A stretch of DNA of 64,000 nt from Polytrichum commune. Taxonomy: Eukaryota > Streptophyta > Polytrichopsida > Polytrichales > Polytrichaceae. Where the stretch lies: NCBI GenBank assembly GCA_950295325.1, contig OX485806.1:52447169-52511168 (forward strand). The letters run 5' to 3'. A model generated the notes under the pieces. The model searched no databases and had not been told where the DNA came from. It saw only the letters and a list, made by a program, of their open reading frames with translations. Of the stretch, positions 1-13,574 are shown piece by piece. Both the position numbers and the translations under genes were made by a program. Within the stretch, counting starts at the first letter, position 1. The number at the start of each line of letters is the position of its first letter.

Positions 1-805
1 CCCCCTTAATCGGTAACCCATTCCCTAGATGTGGACTCCCATCCATGGAAGTCCAATCTCATGTTGATAATCGCGTTGCCGGAGCAACACTACAACAACC
101 CAAACCATACTAAGCAACTATGGCCTCACATTGGGCCAATGCCCATGGAGGCTGTGCCGTTCGGCATCGGGTGGGTGAGGCCACACCACCTCACCCATAT
201 AAGCCTCTAGCACTTTACGCGGGGCCCCTACCCCACCGTCAACCAACCTCTTGTCTCTCTACCAAGAGTTGGGGCCAAGTGGACATTTTCCTTTAGCTGC
301 TGGGGCTAGAACCCCCTAGCAGCTTCAGACCATCATAACTTCCTTGTATGATGATTGAACATAACAACCGACCATTCCATCTTCATCTACGCTTCAGGTA
401 GATGCCGATGGTCTCCTCATGTGCCCCAATCGGGCAAGTCTTGAGGAAGTTATGCCTGTTTGAACCTTGGCAGTCCCGGGAATCACTCCCAGGCACTGCT
501 GTACCAGGGCGCTGTCCCGGGACAGCGCCCCACTCAAATTGCCATAACTCCTAGCTCACACCTCCGATTCAGGTGTTCTTTAGCATTCTAGAATCACCAG
601 GCCATGAGCTACGCATAACTGATGGCCTTACCCTCATGCCTCCTAGTCTCCGTGGGTGGGAGGCGTTCCCAACGCCCGGGGCCCTCACCCACACTAGGAT
701 CACTTGGGCCCTCTCACCAACGGCGCCACAAGTCCCGGGTGTCACTCCGGGGTCCCCCTTGTGCCCATGGTGTTTCGGGCACTCCTCATGGAGAGGTGCA
801 CGACA
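1..805 (+). mobile_element. LTR copy A (5' end outside window)
   Basis: This is a third copy of the LTR family that is complete at 2129-3100 and 14476-15450. It matches them from about LTR position 171 to the terminal GTGCACGACA, which ends at 805. The next five bases, TAATG (806-810), belong to the inverted LTR fragment that follows, so copy A appears to have inserted into that fragment and TAATG is the expected target duplication. About 170 bp of copy A lie before the window. Whether it is a solo LTR or the 3' LTR of a longer element cannot be seen. Short open frames inside it recur in every copy and are not genes. Confidence 0.85.
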
Positions 806-1105
806 TAATGTGAGGCCATAGTTGCCTAATATGCTTGGGGTTGTTGTAGTGGTGCTCGGGCAACGCGATGATCAACATGGGATTGGGATTCCATGGATGG
901 AAGCCCACATCTAGGAATGGGTTACCAATTAAGGGGTGAGTCCTGAAAGCAAAGTAGGAGGGTTGGTTCCCTCCTATGAACTATAAGGTCCGGGGTAGGA
1001 GGAGCTAACCATTAGCATGGCGGTATGCGAAGGGTTAGCACTCGTAACCTTTGCTAGAAATGGAAATTGGTAAGATTTTTAAGGGGACTAGCAAGGGTTG
1101 GGACG
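806..1105 (-). mobile_element. inverted LTR fragment D, interrupted by copy A
   Basis: The reverse complement of 811-1105 matches the first ~295 bp of the same LTR family, including the stretch after the TGTCGC terminus; the terminus itself is degenerate here (GGGACG at 1100-1105). The fragment stops exactly where copy A begins, within the LTR motif GGCCTCACATT, so the rest of D should lie upstream of the window. The base changes near its end suggest it is older than copies B and C. Confidence 0.8.
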
Positions 1106-2123
1106 CCCGCGGTCCTCTAGTCTTCGAGTCCTCTAGTTCAAAGTCTTCCAATTTCTTTATTTGGGAAACTCGAGGATCCTCTAATCCTTTAATGTTTTCT
1201 AAACTTGAGGATCTTTCGATCCCTTTAATAAAGCACGAGGATCTTTCGATCCTATTAGTCCTCCGATTTTGTAGGCCACCGGTCTCGAGGTCCTCTAGTC
1301 TTGTAGGCTACCGGTCTTGTAGTCCTCCACCTCGAATAGCTCGCGTTAGAATGAGGTGCATTAGGTGCCTTATGTGCCTTCTTTATATAGGGTTCACTAT
1401 CTAGGAAATTGGTGATGTGGCGGTTAGGTCTTCTCTTAATGTGAAATGTGTGCATTTACTAATTTAGGCACTGAATGTAATTGTAGTCTAAATTCGGCTC
1501 AGCCAGATCTATTAATAGTAATGTAATGTGCTTTAAATATATATACTAATGGAGTACATTTGGGCATGTACTAGGTGTCTAGTTGTGCCATGGGTTGGTT
1601 ACAACTCCTCTAATTCCATTCATCCATAGTCTGATTCCGTCCCTTTATGTGTTCATCCTCTCCTAATACTTTATTATTTCTACTTACTAATCTACTATAT
1701 TAGCTCGAGTAACCTAGGCTATTTTTCTCACTAGTAGCTATTCTTCTCCCTAAGAACTACTCTTCTCACTAGTAGCTACCTACTGTGCTTAACCTAATTG
1801 ACCCCTCTCCCGAGACCGAGGTTCCCGTTCGGCTGAGGGCCCTACATAACGATGCTCACTTGCTCCTTTCTTCTACAGCTCCCGGCTCTCGGTCCCTCGG
1901 TCCTCGCTGGCTTGTTGTTTCCCTATCCACGTGGCTCCTGGTTGCTTGGTCTCTCGGCCCTTGGCCGACTCCCAGTCACCTCCGCACTTCGCCGGCTCCC
2001 AATCACCTCACGTCCTCCTGCTACACCTGTTGCCCATTGCGTTCCCAAATCTCCCTATTTGCGTTGCTCCGTCTTCCGAGTTTGGTTTGCCCTTCCTGCA
2101 TGTTTGGTTGCCGAATATGGATT
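1106..2123. other. non-coding spacer between LTR copies
   Basis: I see no supported gene in this kilobase. 1120-1330 holds a loose CT-rich repetition of the words GAGGATC and TCCTCTAGTC. 1480-1760 is AT-rich. Short open frames at 1785-2199 overlap one another in different frames, have no recognisable motif, and are probably chance. Confidence 0.5.
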
Positions 2124-2128
2124 CGGAG

Positions 2129-3100
2129 TGTCGCAACCCTTGCTAGGTCCCTTAACAATCTTGCCAATTTTTGTTTCTAGCAAAGGTTACGAGCGCTAAC
2201 CATTCGCATTCCGCCATGCTAATGGATAGCTCCTCTTACCCCGGACCAATAGTTCATAGGAGGGAACCAACCCTCCTACTTTGCTTTCGGGACTCACCCC
2301 TTAATCGGTAACCCATTTCCCCAATGTGGACTTCCATCCATGGAAGTCCAATCCTATGTTGATCATCGCGTTGCCGGAGCAACACTACAACAACCCGAAC
2401 CATACTAGGCAACTATGGCCTCACAATAGGCCAAAGCCCATGGAGGCCTTGCCGTTCGGCCTCGGGTGGGTGAGGCCACACCACCTCACCCATATAAGCC
2501 TCTAGGACTTCACGCGGGGCCCCTACCCCACCGTCAACCAACCTCTTGTCTCCCTACCAAGAGTTGGGGCCAAGTGGACATTTTCCTTTAGCTGCTGGGC
2601 CTAGAACCCCCCAGCAGCTTCAGACCATCATAACTTCCTTGTATGATGTCTGATCATAACAACCAACCACTCCATCCTCATCTACGCTTCACGTAGATGC
2701 CGATGGACTCCTCACTTGCTCCATTCGAGCAAGTCTTGAGGAAGTTATGCCTGTTTGAACCTTGGCAGTCCCGGGAATCCCTCCCAGGCACTGCTGTACC
2801 AGGGCGCTGTCCCGGGACAGCACCCCACTCAAATGGCCATAACTCCTAGCTCACACCTCCGATTGAGGTGTTCTTGAGCATTCTAGAATCACCACGCCAT
2901 GAGCTACGCATAGCTCATGGCCTTACCCTTGTGCCTCCTAGTCTTCGTGGGTGGGAGGCGTTCCCAACGCCCGGGGCCCTCACCCACACTAGGATCACTT
3001 GGGCCCTCTCACCAACGGCGCCACAAGTCCCGGGTGTCACTCCGGGGTCCCCCTTGTGCCCATGGTGTTTCGGGCACTCCTCATGGAGAGGTGCGCGACA
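2129..3100 (+). mobile_element. solo LTR copy B with 5-bp target duplication
   Basis: The element is 972 bp. It begins TGTCGC and ends GCGACA, the short inverted TG..CA termini expected of an LTR. It is flanked on both sides by CGGAG (2124-2128 and 3101-3105). A perfect duplication around a single LTR means it is a solo LTR, left by recombination between the two LTRs of a former element. It is nearly identical to copy C over most of its length, so the family was active fairly recently. The insertion lies exactly at the left edge of the S1 satellite. Confidence 0.93.
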
Positions 3101-3105
3101 CGGAG

Positions 3106-6100
3106 GCTCTACAAACATATAGGGACCTTCTCGGTTCCGATAGGGTACATAGGTTGAGGGTGTGAACCATATTTCTGCTTGTGTACATAGCCTTGTTGGA
3201 GGGCTTTAATCATTTTTTTGATTGTGTTGAAATCTTCTAGTTAAGGGGCTGGACAATATAAGGACCCTCTCGGGTCTGAGAGGGTCGAGGGGTTGGGGGC
3301 ATGAACCCGATTTTTGCTTGTCTAAATAGCGAAGTTGGAGGGCTTTAATTTGTTTTTTGGTTGGCTTCATAATCTTCAAGTTCAATGGTTGAACCTATAG
3401 GGACCCTCCTGGTTCTGAGAGGGTACATGGGTTGGGGTATACACCAAATTCTTGTTTGTCTAGATATGCCAACTTGAAGGGCTTTAATCATTTTTTTGAT
3501 TGGGTTGAAATCTTCTAGTTAAGGGGTTGGACACTGTACGGACCCTCTCGGTTCCGAGAGGATCGAGCGGTTGGGGGCATGAACCCGATTTTTGCTTGTC
3601 TAAATAGCCCAGTTGGAGAGCTTTAATCGATTTTTTGGTTGGCTTTATATTCCTCAAGTTCAATGGTTGAACATATAGGGACCCTCCTGATTCCGAGAGG
3701 GTATTGGGGTTGGGGTATACACCAAGTTTTTGGTTGTCTAGATATGCCCAATTGAAGGGCTTTAATCATTTTTTTTTGTTGGGTTGAAATGTTCAAGTTA
3801 AAGGGTTGGACAATGTAGGGACCCTCTCGGTTTCGAGAGGGTCCAGGTGTTGGGGGCATGAACCTAATTTTCGCTTGTCTAAATAGCCGAGTTGGAGGGC
3901 TTTAATCTATTTTTTGGTTGGCTTTATATTTTCCAAGTCCAATGGTTGAACATATAGGGACCCTCCTGGTTCCGAGAGGGTACAGGGGTTGGGGTATACA
4001 CCAAATTTTTGCTTGTCCAAATATGCCCAGCTGAAGGGCTTTAATCATGTTTTTGATTGGGTTGAAATTTTCAAGTGAAGGGGTTGGGACGCTCTCGGTT
4101 CCGAGAGGGTCGAGGGGTTGGGGGCATGAAGCCGATTTTGGCTTGTGTACATAGCCCTAATGGAGGGCTTTAATATATTTTTTGGTTGGCTTTATATTCT
4201 TTAAGTCCAATGGTTGAACATATAGAGACCCTTCTGGTTCCGAGAGGGTACAGGGGTTGGGGTATAAACCACATTTTTTCTTGTCTAGATATGCCCAGTT
4301 GAAGAGCTTTAATCATTTTTTTGGTTGGGTTGAAATGTTCTAGTTAAGGGGTTGGATAATATAGGGACCCTCTTGGGTCCGAGAGGGTCAAGGGGTTGGG
4401 GGCATGAACCACATTTTCGCTTGTCTAAATAGCCAAGTTGCAGGGCTTTAATTTATTTTTTGGTTGGCTTTATATTCTTCTAGTTATATGGTTGAACACA
4501 TAGGGACCCTCTCTGTTCCGAGAGGGTCTAGGGGTTGGGGGTATGAACCAAATTTCTGTTTGTGTAGATAGCCTAGTTGGAGGGCTTTGCTCATTTTTTT
4601 GGTTGGGTTGAAATCTTCTAGTTAAGGGGTTGGACAATGTAAGGACCCTCTCGGTTTTGAGAGGGTCCAGGGGTTGGGGGTATGAACCAGGCTTTTGCTT
4701 GTGTAGATAGGCCCTAATGCAGGGCTTTAATATTTTTTTTGGTTGGCTTCATATTGTTCGAGTTCGATGGTTGAACATATAGGGACCATCTCGGTTCCGA
4801 GAGGGTCCAAGGGTTGGGGATATGAAGAAATTTATGCTTTTGTAGATAGTGAGTTGGAGGGCTTTACTCATTTTTTTGGTTGGGTTTAAATCTTCTAGTT
4901 AAGGGGTTGGATAATGTAGGGATCCTCTTGGTTCCAAGAGGGTGAGGGGTTGGGGGCATGAACCCGATTTTGGTTTGTCTAAATAGCCAAGTTGGAGGGC
5001 TTTAATCTATTTGCTGGTTGGCTTTATATTCTTCAAGTTCAATATATTTGGTTGAACATATAGGGACCCCTGGGTGCGAGAGGGTACAGGGGTTGGGGTA
5101 TACACCAAATTTTTGAGTGTCTAGATATCCCCAGTTGAAAAGCTTAAATTATTTTTTTGGTTGGGTTGAAATTTTCTACTTAAGGGGTTGGACAATATAG
5201 GTACCCTTTCGGTTCCGAGAGGGTCAAGGGGTGGGGGGCGTGACTTTGATTTTCGGTAGTTTAAATGGCCAAGTTATAGGGCTTGAATGTTTTTTTGCTT
5301 GGCTTTATATTGTTCAAGTTCAATGGTTGAACATATAGGGACCCTCTCGGTTCTGAGAGGGTACATGGGTTGGGGGTGTGAACCGGAATTCTGCTTGTGT
5401 AGATAGCCTTGTTGAAGGGCTTTACTCATTTTTTTGATTGTGTTGAAATGTTCTAGTTAAGGGGCTGGACAATGTAAGGACCCTCTCGGTTCCGAGAGGG
5501 TCGAGGGGTTGGGGGCATGAACTTGATTTTGGCTTGTCTAAATAGCCAAGTTGGAGGGCTTTAATCTATTTGTTGGTTGGCTTTATATTCTTCAAGTTCA
5601 ATGGTTGAACATATAGGGACCCTCCTTGTTCCGAGAGGGTACATGGGTTGGGGGTGTATACCAGATTTCTGCTTGTGTAGATAGCCATGTTGGAAGGCTC
5701 TACTCATTTTTTTGATTGTGTTGAAATCTTCTAGTAAAGGGGTTGGACAATGTAGGGACCCTCTCGGTTCCGAGAGGGTCGAGGGGTTGGGGCATGAACC
5801 CGATTTTGGCTTGTTTAAATAGCCAAGTTGGAGGTATTTAATCTAGATTTTTGGTTGGCTTTATAATCTTCAAGTGCAATGGTTGAACATATAGGGACCT
5901 TCTTTATTCCGAGAAGGTACATGGGTTAGGGGTGTGAACCTGATTTCTGCTTATGTAGCCTTGTTGGAGGGCTTTATTCATTTTTTTGATTGTGTTGAAA
6001 TCTTCTACTAAAGGGGTTGGACAATGTTCGGACCCTCTCGGTTCCGAGAGGGTCAAGGGGTTGGGGGCATGAAACCGGTTTTGGCTTGTCTTAATAGCCA

Positions 6101-6892
6101 AGTGGGAGGGCTTTAATCTAATTTTTGGTTGGCTTTATATTCTTCAAGTTCAATGGTTGAACATATAGGGACCCTCTTTGTTCCGAGAGGGTACATGGGT
6201 TGGGTGTGTGAACCAAATATCGGCTTGTGTAGGTAACCTTGTTGGAGGGTTTTACTCATTTTTTTGATTGTGTTGAAATCTTTTAGTAAAGGGTTTGGAC
6301 AATTTAGGGAGCCTCTTGGTTCCGAGAGGGTCGAGGGGTTGGGGCATGAACCCGATTTTGGCTTGTCTAAATAGCCGAGTTGGAGGTATTTAATCGAGAT
6401 TTTTGGTTGGCTTTATATTCTTCAAGTTCAATGGTTGAACATATAGGGACCCTCTCTGTTCCGAGAGGGTACATGGGTTGGGGGTGTGAACTAGATTTCT
6501 GCTGATGTAGCCTTGTAGGAGGGCTTCATTCATTTTTTTGATTGTGTTGAAATCTTCTATTAAAGGGGTCGGAGAATGTTGGGACCCTCTCGGTTCCGAG
6601 AGGGTCACGGGGTTGGGGGCAAGAAACCGATTTTGGCTTGTTTTAATAGCCAAGTTGGAGGGCTTTAATCTAACATCTGGTTGGCTTTATATTCTTCAAG
6701 TTCAATGGTTGAACATATAGGGACCCTCTCTGTTCCGAGAGGGTACATGGTTTGGGGGTGTGAACCAGATTTCTGATTGTGTAGATAGCCTTGTTGGAGG
6801 GTTTTACTCGTTTTTTTGATTGTGTTGAAATCTTCTAGTTAAGGGGTTAGACAATGTAGGGACCTTCTCGGTCCTGACAGGGTCGAGGGGTT
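3106..6892. repeat. satellite S1, left part (~140-bp units)
   Basis: Tandem units of about 134-140 bp. Two variants alternate: one with GGTTGGACAATGTAGGGACC and one with GGTTGAACATATAGGGACC, giving a ~280-bp higher-order unit. Each unit has an inverted repeat, CCCTCTCGGTTCCGAGAGGG in the best copies, extended in many to 11-bp arms beginning GACCC around a TT spacer. The rest of the unit is T-rich (TTTTTTGGTTGG). Open frames across the array are translations of the repeat. Unit divergence indicates an old array. Confidence 0.95.
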
Positions 6893-7226
6893 GGCTCAAG
6901 GGGGGTAGTCATTGGTTGGACTAGGAATATACGTTCAAACAAATGATAGGGTATTTTAAAAACATGAGGGCTAAAAATTATAAATGGACTTAAGAGTAAT
7001 ATAGGGTATCAATAATGGCACTGAACATCTTTAAAGTACTAGAGGGTATGGAATAATAGGTAATTTGGAATTATAAGTAATGCAAGCCATTTTTTTATTA
7101 ATTCAAAGTAGAAATTTACATAATGATAACATGTGGATAAAAAAAGAATTGAAAGTAATACCCCTCTATAAAATAGTGGTTGTTCGCACCTATATCCTTA
7201 ACTTTTTAACACACTGCCCCCCCCCG
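6893..7226. mobile_element. MITE-like insertion inside S1
   Basis: About 335 bp of AT-rich sequence unrelated to S1 breaks the array in mid-unit. Its ends are imperfect inverted repeats: GGGGGGTAGT near the left edge, and ACTG followed by a run of C at the right edge (~7218-7230). There is no open frame. Small size, AT-richness and G-rich inverted ends fit a non-autonomous DNA transposon, but I could not define a clean target duplication because the flanks are G-rich. Confidence 0.45.
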
Positions 7227-10200
7227 AGGGGGTTGGGGGCATGAACCCGATTTTGGCTTGTCTAAATAGCCAAGTTGGAGGGCTTTAATCTAATTTTTGG
7301 TTTGATTTATATTCTTCGAGTTTAATGGTTAGACATATTAGGACCGTCCTGGTTCCGAGACGGTACAGGCGTTGGGGTATACACCAAGTTTTTCGTTGTC
7401 TAGATATGCCCAGTTTAAGGGCTTTAATTTTTTTTTTGTTGGGGTGAAATCTTTTAGTTAAGGGGTTGGACAATGTAAAGACCGTCTCGGTTTTGAGAGG
7501 GTCCAGGGGTTGGGGTTATGAACCTGGTTTTTGCTTGTGTAGATAGGCTCTAATGAAGGGCGTTAATCTTTATTTTGGTTGGCTTCATATTCTTCAAGTT
7601 CAATGGTTGAACATATAGGGACCCTCTCGGTTCCGAGAGGGTCTAGGGGTTGGGGGTATGAACAAATTTGTGCTTGTGTAGATAACAAAATGGGAGGGCT
7701 TATTCATTTTTTTGGTTGGGATTAAACCTTCTAGTTAAGGGTTTGGACAACGTAGGGACCTTCTCGGTTCCGAAGGGGTCCAGGGGTTGGAGGCATGAAC
7801 TGATTTTCGCTTGTCTAAATAGCCAAGTTGGAGGGCTTTAATCTATTTGTTGGTTGGCTTTATATTCTTCAAGTTCAATGGTTGAACATATAGGGACCCT
7901 CTGTGTTCCAAGACGGTACATGGGTTGGGGCTGTGAACCTGATTTCTGCTTATGTAGCCTTGTTGGAGGGCTCCATTCATTTTTTTGATTGTGTTGAAAT
8001 CTTCTAGTAAAGGGGTTGGACAATGTTGGGGCCTTCTTGGTTCCAAGAGGGTCCAGGGGGTGGGGGTCATGAACCCGATTTTGGCTTGTCTAAATAGCCA
8101 AATTGGAGGTCCTTAATCTAGATTTTTGGTTGGTTTTATACTCTTCAAGGTCAATGGTTGACAATATAGGGACCCTCTCTGTTCCGAGAGGGTACATGGG
8201 TTGGGGGTGTGAACCTGATTTCTGCTTATGTAGCCTTGTTGGAGGGCTCTACTCATTTTTTTGATTGTGTTGAAATCTTCAAGTAAAGGCGTTGAACAAT
8301 GTTGGGACCCTCTCAGTTCCGAGAGGGTCAAGGGGTTGGGGGCATGAACCCGATTTTGGTTTGTTTTAATATCCAAGTTGGAGGGTTTTAATCTCTTTGT
8401 TGGTTGGCTTTATATTCTTCAAGTTCAATGGTTGAACATATAGGAACCATCTCGATTCCGAGAGTGAACAGGGGTTGGGGGTATGAACTTGAATTCTGCA
8501 TGTGTAGATAGCCTAGATGGAGGGCTTTAATCATTTTTTTGGTTGGGTTGAAATCTTGTAGTTAAGGGGTTGGACAACACAGGGGTCAAGGGATTGGGGC
8601 ATGAACTCAATTTCCGCTTGATCAAATAGTCCAGTTGGAGGGCTTTAATTTAATTTTTGGTTGGCTTTATATTCTTCAAGTTCAATGATTGAACATATAG
8701 GGATCCCCAGGTTCAGAGAGGGTACAGGGGTTGGGGTATACACCAAATTTTTGGTTGTCTAGATATGCCCAATTGAAGGGCTTTAATCAAAAAAATTTGT
8801 TGGGTTGAAATGTTCAAGTTAAAAGGTTGTACAATGTAGGGACCCTCTCAATTTCGAGAGGGTCGAGGGGTTGGAGGCATGAACCTAACTTTCGTTTGTC
8901 TAAATAGCCCAGTTTGAGGGGTTTAATCTATTTGTTGGTTGGCTTTATATTATTCAAGTTCAATGATTGAACATATAGGGACCCCCACGTTCTGAGAGGG
9001 TACAGGGGTGGGGGTATACACCAAATTTTTGGTTGTCTAGATATGCCCAATTGAAGGGCTTCAATCAATTTTTTTGGTTGGGTTTAAATCTTCTAGTTTA
9101 GGGTTTGGACAACGTAGGGACTCTCTCGGTTCCGCTAGGGTCTAGGGGTTGAGGGCATGAACCTGATTTTCGCTTGTCTAAATAGCCCAGTTGGAGGGCT
9201 TTAATCTTTTTGTTGGTTGGCTTTATATTCTCCAAGTTCAATGGTTGAACATATAGGGACCCCCAGGTTTTGAGAGGGTACAGGGGCAGGGGTATACACC
9301 AAATTTTTGGTTGTCTGGATATGCCCAATTGAAGGGCTTTAATCAATTTTTTTGGTTGGGTTGAAATGTTCTAGTTAAAGGGTTGGACAATGTAGGGACC
9401 CTCTTGGTTTCGAGAGGGTCGAGGGGTTGGAGGCATGAACCTGATTTTCGCTTGTCTTAATAGCCCAGTTCGAGGGCTTTAATCTATTTGTTGGTTGGCT
9501 TTATATTCTTCAAGTTCAATGGTTGAACATATGGGGACCATCTCGGTTGCGAGAGGGAACAGGGGTTGGGGGCATGAACCGGATTTTTACTTGTGTCGAT
9601 AGCCCATTTGGAGGACTTTAATATGTTTTTTACTTGGCTTTATATTCTTCAAGTTCAATGGTTGAACATATAGGGACCTTCTCGGTTCCGAGAGGGTATA
9701 TGGGTTGGGGGTGTGAACCATATTTTTGCTTGTGTAGATAGCCAAGATGGAGGGCTTTAATCATTTTTTTGGTTGGGTTTAAATCTTCTAGTTAAGGGTT
9801 TGGACAACGTAGGGACCCTCTCGGTTCCGGGAGGGTCCAGGGGTTGGGGGCATGAACCAGATTTTTACTTGTGTCGATAGCCCATTTGGAGGACTTTAAT
9901 CTATTTTTTGGTTGGCTTTATATTCTTCAAGTTCAATGGTTGAACATATAGGGACCCCTCGGTTCCGAGAGGGTACATGGGTTAGGGGTGTGAACCATAT
10001 TTCAACTTGTGTAGGTAGCCGTGATGGAGGGCTTAAATTTTTTTGGTTGGGTGGAAATGTTCTAGGTAAGGGGTTGGACAATGTAAGGACCCTCTCTGTT
10101 CTAAGAGGGTCAAGGGGTTGGGGGCATGAACTTGTTTTTCGCTGGTTTAAATAGCCAAATTAGAGGGTTTTAATTTTTTTTGGGTTGGTTTTTTATTCTA

Positions 10201-11045
10201 CAAGTTCAATGGTTGAACATATAAGGACCCTCTTGGTTCCGAGAGTGTCTAGGGGTCGGGGGTATGCACCAAATTTTTGCTTGTGTAGATAGCCCTGTTG
10301 GAGGGTTTTACTCATTTTTTTGGTTGGGTTTAAACTTGTAGTTGAGGGGTTGGATAATGTAGGGACCCTCTCGGTTCTGAGAGGGTCGAGGGGTTGGGGG
10401 CATGAACCCGATTTTGGCTTGTCTATATAGCCAAGTTGGAGGGCTTGAATCTATTTGTTGGTTGGCTTTATATTCTTCAAGTTCAATGACTCAACATATA
10501 GGGACCCTCTCGGTTCCGAGAGGGTACAGGGGTTGGGGTATACACCAAATTTTGGGTTGTCGAGATATGCCTAGTTGGAGGGCTTTAATCATTTTTTTCG
10601 TTGGGTTGAAATCTTCCAGTTAAGGGGTTGGACAATGTAGGGACCCTCTTGGTTCCAAGAGGGTCCAGGGGTTGGGGTATGAACCAGATTTTTGCTTGTG
10701 TAGATAACTCTGTTTGAGGGTTTTTATCATTTTTTTGGTTGGGTTGAAATCTTCTAGTTAAGGGGTTTGACAATGTAACGGACCTTCTCGGTTCCGAGAG
10801 GGTCGAGGGGTTGGGGTATACACCACATATGTGTTTGTCTATATAGGTTGGGGTTCACGGGTTGAATGTTTTATGGGTGGGATGATATATATCAAAGTTA
10901 AGGGGTTGGACAATGTAGGAACCCTCTCGGTTTTGAGTAGGTCCAGGGGTTTGGGTACGCACCCAATTTTTGCTTGTGTGGATAGGCCCTGTTGGAGGCC
11001 TTTTATCTGTTTTTTGGTTGGGTTCTATTCTTCAAATTAAGGGGT
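7227..11045. repeat. satellite S1, middle part
   Basis: Continuation of the same ~140-bp tandem family with the palindrome CTCTCGG-TT-CCGAGAG in most units. Many palindromes have single changes that break the symmetry. The array runs up to about 80 bp before the first recognisable exon of gene copy 1, so the upstream exons of that gene, including the ParB-like one, are absent here. Confidence 0.95.
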
Positions 11046-11124
11046 TGGACATGGAGGGTCTTCATTGAGGACATTGGGACGAAATTGTGACCATATTTTG
11101 GACTTTATGTTTGGTTCATCTTAG

Positions 11125-13574
11125 TTGGAAAAAAATGTTGAGGGTGAGATCAGCTTATTTGAAAATGAATGCTCCATCGACATCGACTGGGCTTCTACAA
11201 AAGGTCTTTTGCAACCTACTCATTTTGTCAAGCATTCGAGGCTCATTTTGTGGGACAAGGTTTTTGGGTGTATTTTGACGACAAGGGAGACTTGAAGTTC
11301 ACCAAAGGGCTCGATCTCATAGAGTTCGAGAAAGGCCCCATAGCTATCAAGCGTGTTGCTTACCGGTAATCATTTTTGTTTTTATTTTGTCCTTCATATC
11401 TTTGTTTGCTTTCACTTATTCCAGTCCATTTCTTTGTTCTCATGTTCTTCAATCTCTAGGTACATTCACCGTGAGTTTGTCGTGAAGAATGTTCTTCCTT
11501 CTTCATCTTTGTTGTCATTCCTTGAAGATTGGATCGATGACAATTCAAAGTTTTGTATGTACACGCCCATGCAACTTGCAAAATTTCCACGCATGCATTT
11601 AGTGGCTGGTGGTTGGTACTTGGATTGTTCTCGTTGATTCGTTACCGACGTAGAAGAACCCCTCTACAACAACCTCGCTTCTTCTGTGCTTGAGGTTATT
11701 GAATTGGAAGAAAAGGCGGAAAAAAATGAGAATCCAACTCCTCCCACCAATGACAAAGAGGTTCCGCCGGTGAAGGTCAAGGGCAAAGGCAAGATGGTTG
11801 CCTCCAGTCAAGTGTCCATCCGTTCTTTCACCTAGGCATATGTTAAGCGTACTCCAGCTCCACCTACCACAGTTGTCGGAAGTCCAACTGCAACTCCTTC
11901 TGCCTCTTTTCCAGACCTTATTCCTGCTCCTTCCCATAGCGGTGTCATCATTCCCTCCGTGCCGCGCAAGAGGAAGGCCGTCGATCGGGATACCTCTGCA
12001 ACTTTTTCGAAGAAGTCGTCTACTCTCTCTTTGATTGAGAACGTCGACATGGTGGAGCTTATAAAGGATCTCATGCGCTCCAAGGTCCCCCTCCGGCTTA
12101 CTACCGCATCCAAGAATTCTTTACTAAGGTTTGTGCGACATTCTCTTGTTTTCCCGTTCATTCCATATTGTTGAACACTTGTTTTTTTTTCTAAATTTTC
12201 TTTGTATTTTGGCTTTGCAGGTTGGAGCAGGCCGTACTCGTCCGAATACCAAGCCTAAGGTTCACACAAGGCTTGATATAATTTTGTAAATTTTCCCGAG
12301 AACCTCCGTGTGCCGAGCATCTCGTCATCATCGTCGGAAGTTCCTTAGTGGAACAAACGTTCTTCCACGTACTTTGAGGTTTTGTTTGCCTTCGTAAGCG
12401 CCAAGTTCCATGACAACGGCATTTTTGTCTTTGCACACGCCGCTGATCCGGAAGTGTCTAGATCAATTTACATTTGGGCACATACAAAGGATTTTTACGT
12501 TGCCGAAGATTGGTTTGGCATGAATGACCTCGATCTACAATCGCCTACTATTCCTTCTGAGTTGGTAATTGTTTTCTAGCCTCATCGTTTATTATTCTTA
12601 TATTTTTTTCCATTATATTTTTGTATTCCTAATTCTCCCGTTCATATTTCTTGCAGACTCGCAAATTCTTTATCAAGGTGCTCGTGCATAATGAATCTGT
12701 TTTGAATGTCCGTACCTCGGACTTCGAAGACATGGGTTACAATCTCAAGAGATATGGTTTGCTTAACAGCTTTGCCGATGCGAAGAACCAGTCTATAAAG
12801 GAAGACGGGGTGCCTTGGAGAGGTGCTCGTGAAAAGCGCCCCAAGTTCTTCTCCATCATTTTCTCCATCCTCATGGACAAGGACGACATTATCATGGATT
12901 GGCAATGTGGTGTTGGTTGGTTTTTCATCTTGTTGTATTTTATGTCTTTGTTTTTTTATGTTTTGATTTTTTTATGTTTGTTCCATTTCCCATTCATTTC
13001 CTTATGCTCATCTTCTCGCATTTTGTTGTTTTAGGAGGTTCCGTCATTGCATGCCACTCCATTCAACGCCATATTGTGGCGCTTGAGTCGGACATCGACA
13101 TATTTAAGTCCATCCTCCTCCCCATGCGTGAGCCTGAGCAAGAACACACTTCTCAGCATGGTGCCCCACAACGAGGGTCGGTTTTTGCTCCTTCTCCCCG
13201 GAAGATGGCAAAACGCAATTTTGATTTACTATGTGCGTAAGTTTGTTATTGGCTTCTAACTTGATTGCTTGCATTTTTCTATCTTCTCGGATCGGAATTT
13301 TTGGCTTGTGCTCATTTTTCTTATTTTCTTTTCCTTTATGTGCAAAGTTCTAAATGAGAATCCGATTCGTGTCCTTAATGTGGACATGTTTGCAACCCCT
13401 TCGATGGCGTTCAAACTCCCTTCGTATGTTGCTAACCTTGCCCATCTTTTGGGGGATGCACCTTTCCCTCCTCCTAGTCCCACCCGTTTTTTCAATAATC
13501 TAGTATTGGATTTCCTTGACATAGAGGCTGAGAAGGGCGAGGATAGTGATAGACATTGTAGTCCAAGTTGTTGA
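11125..13574 (+). pseudogene. ParB/methylase-like family gene, copy 1 (5'-truncated)
   Basis: A multi-exon relative of the minus-strand gene at 21297-25472. Exons can be followed by homology: from 11125 (after acceptor CATCTTAG) to about 11367; from the acceptor near 11460 to ~12128; from ~12222 to 12565; from 12657 to ~12912; from 13035 to ~13238; and a last one ending near 13574. The 12222-12912 exons carry a GNxPWRGAREK-like block (PWRGAREKRP). Across the 13035 splice junction lies an SAM-binding-like motif I (DIIMDWQCGVGGS) followed by RHIVALE, the order seen in beta-class N4/N6 DNA methyltransferases; the catalytic DPPY-type motif is degenerate. Damage: one base missing near 11262 (DKVF block), a frameshift or stop near 12288 and a TAG at 12346-12348. 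The N-terminal exons are missing. Methylase kinship is inferred from motifs. Confidence 0.6.

Noticed and set aside
3106-11045. S1 or S3 arrays as CRISPR
   Set aside because: There are no unique spacers; whole units repeat, the context is eukaryotic and no cas genes are present.
12305-12348. TTCCTTAG as an intron acceptor explaining the shared TAG
   Set aside because: Copy 3 is colinear through this point and any intron would be under ~45 bp.
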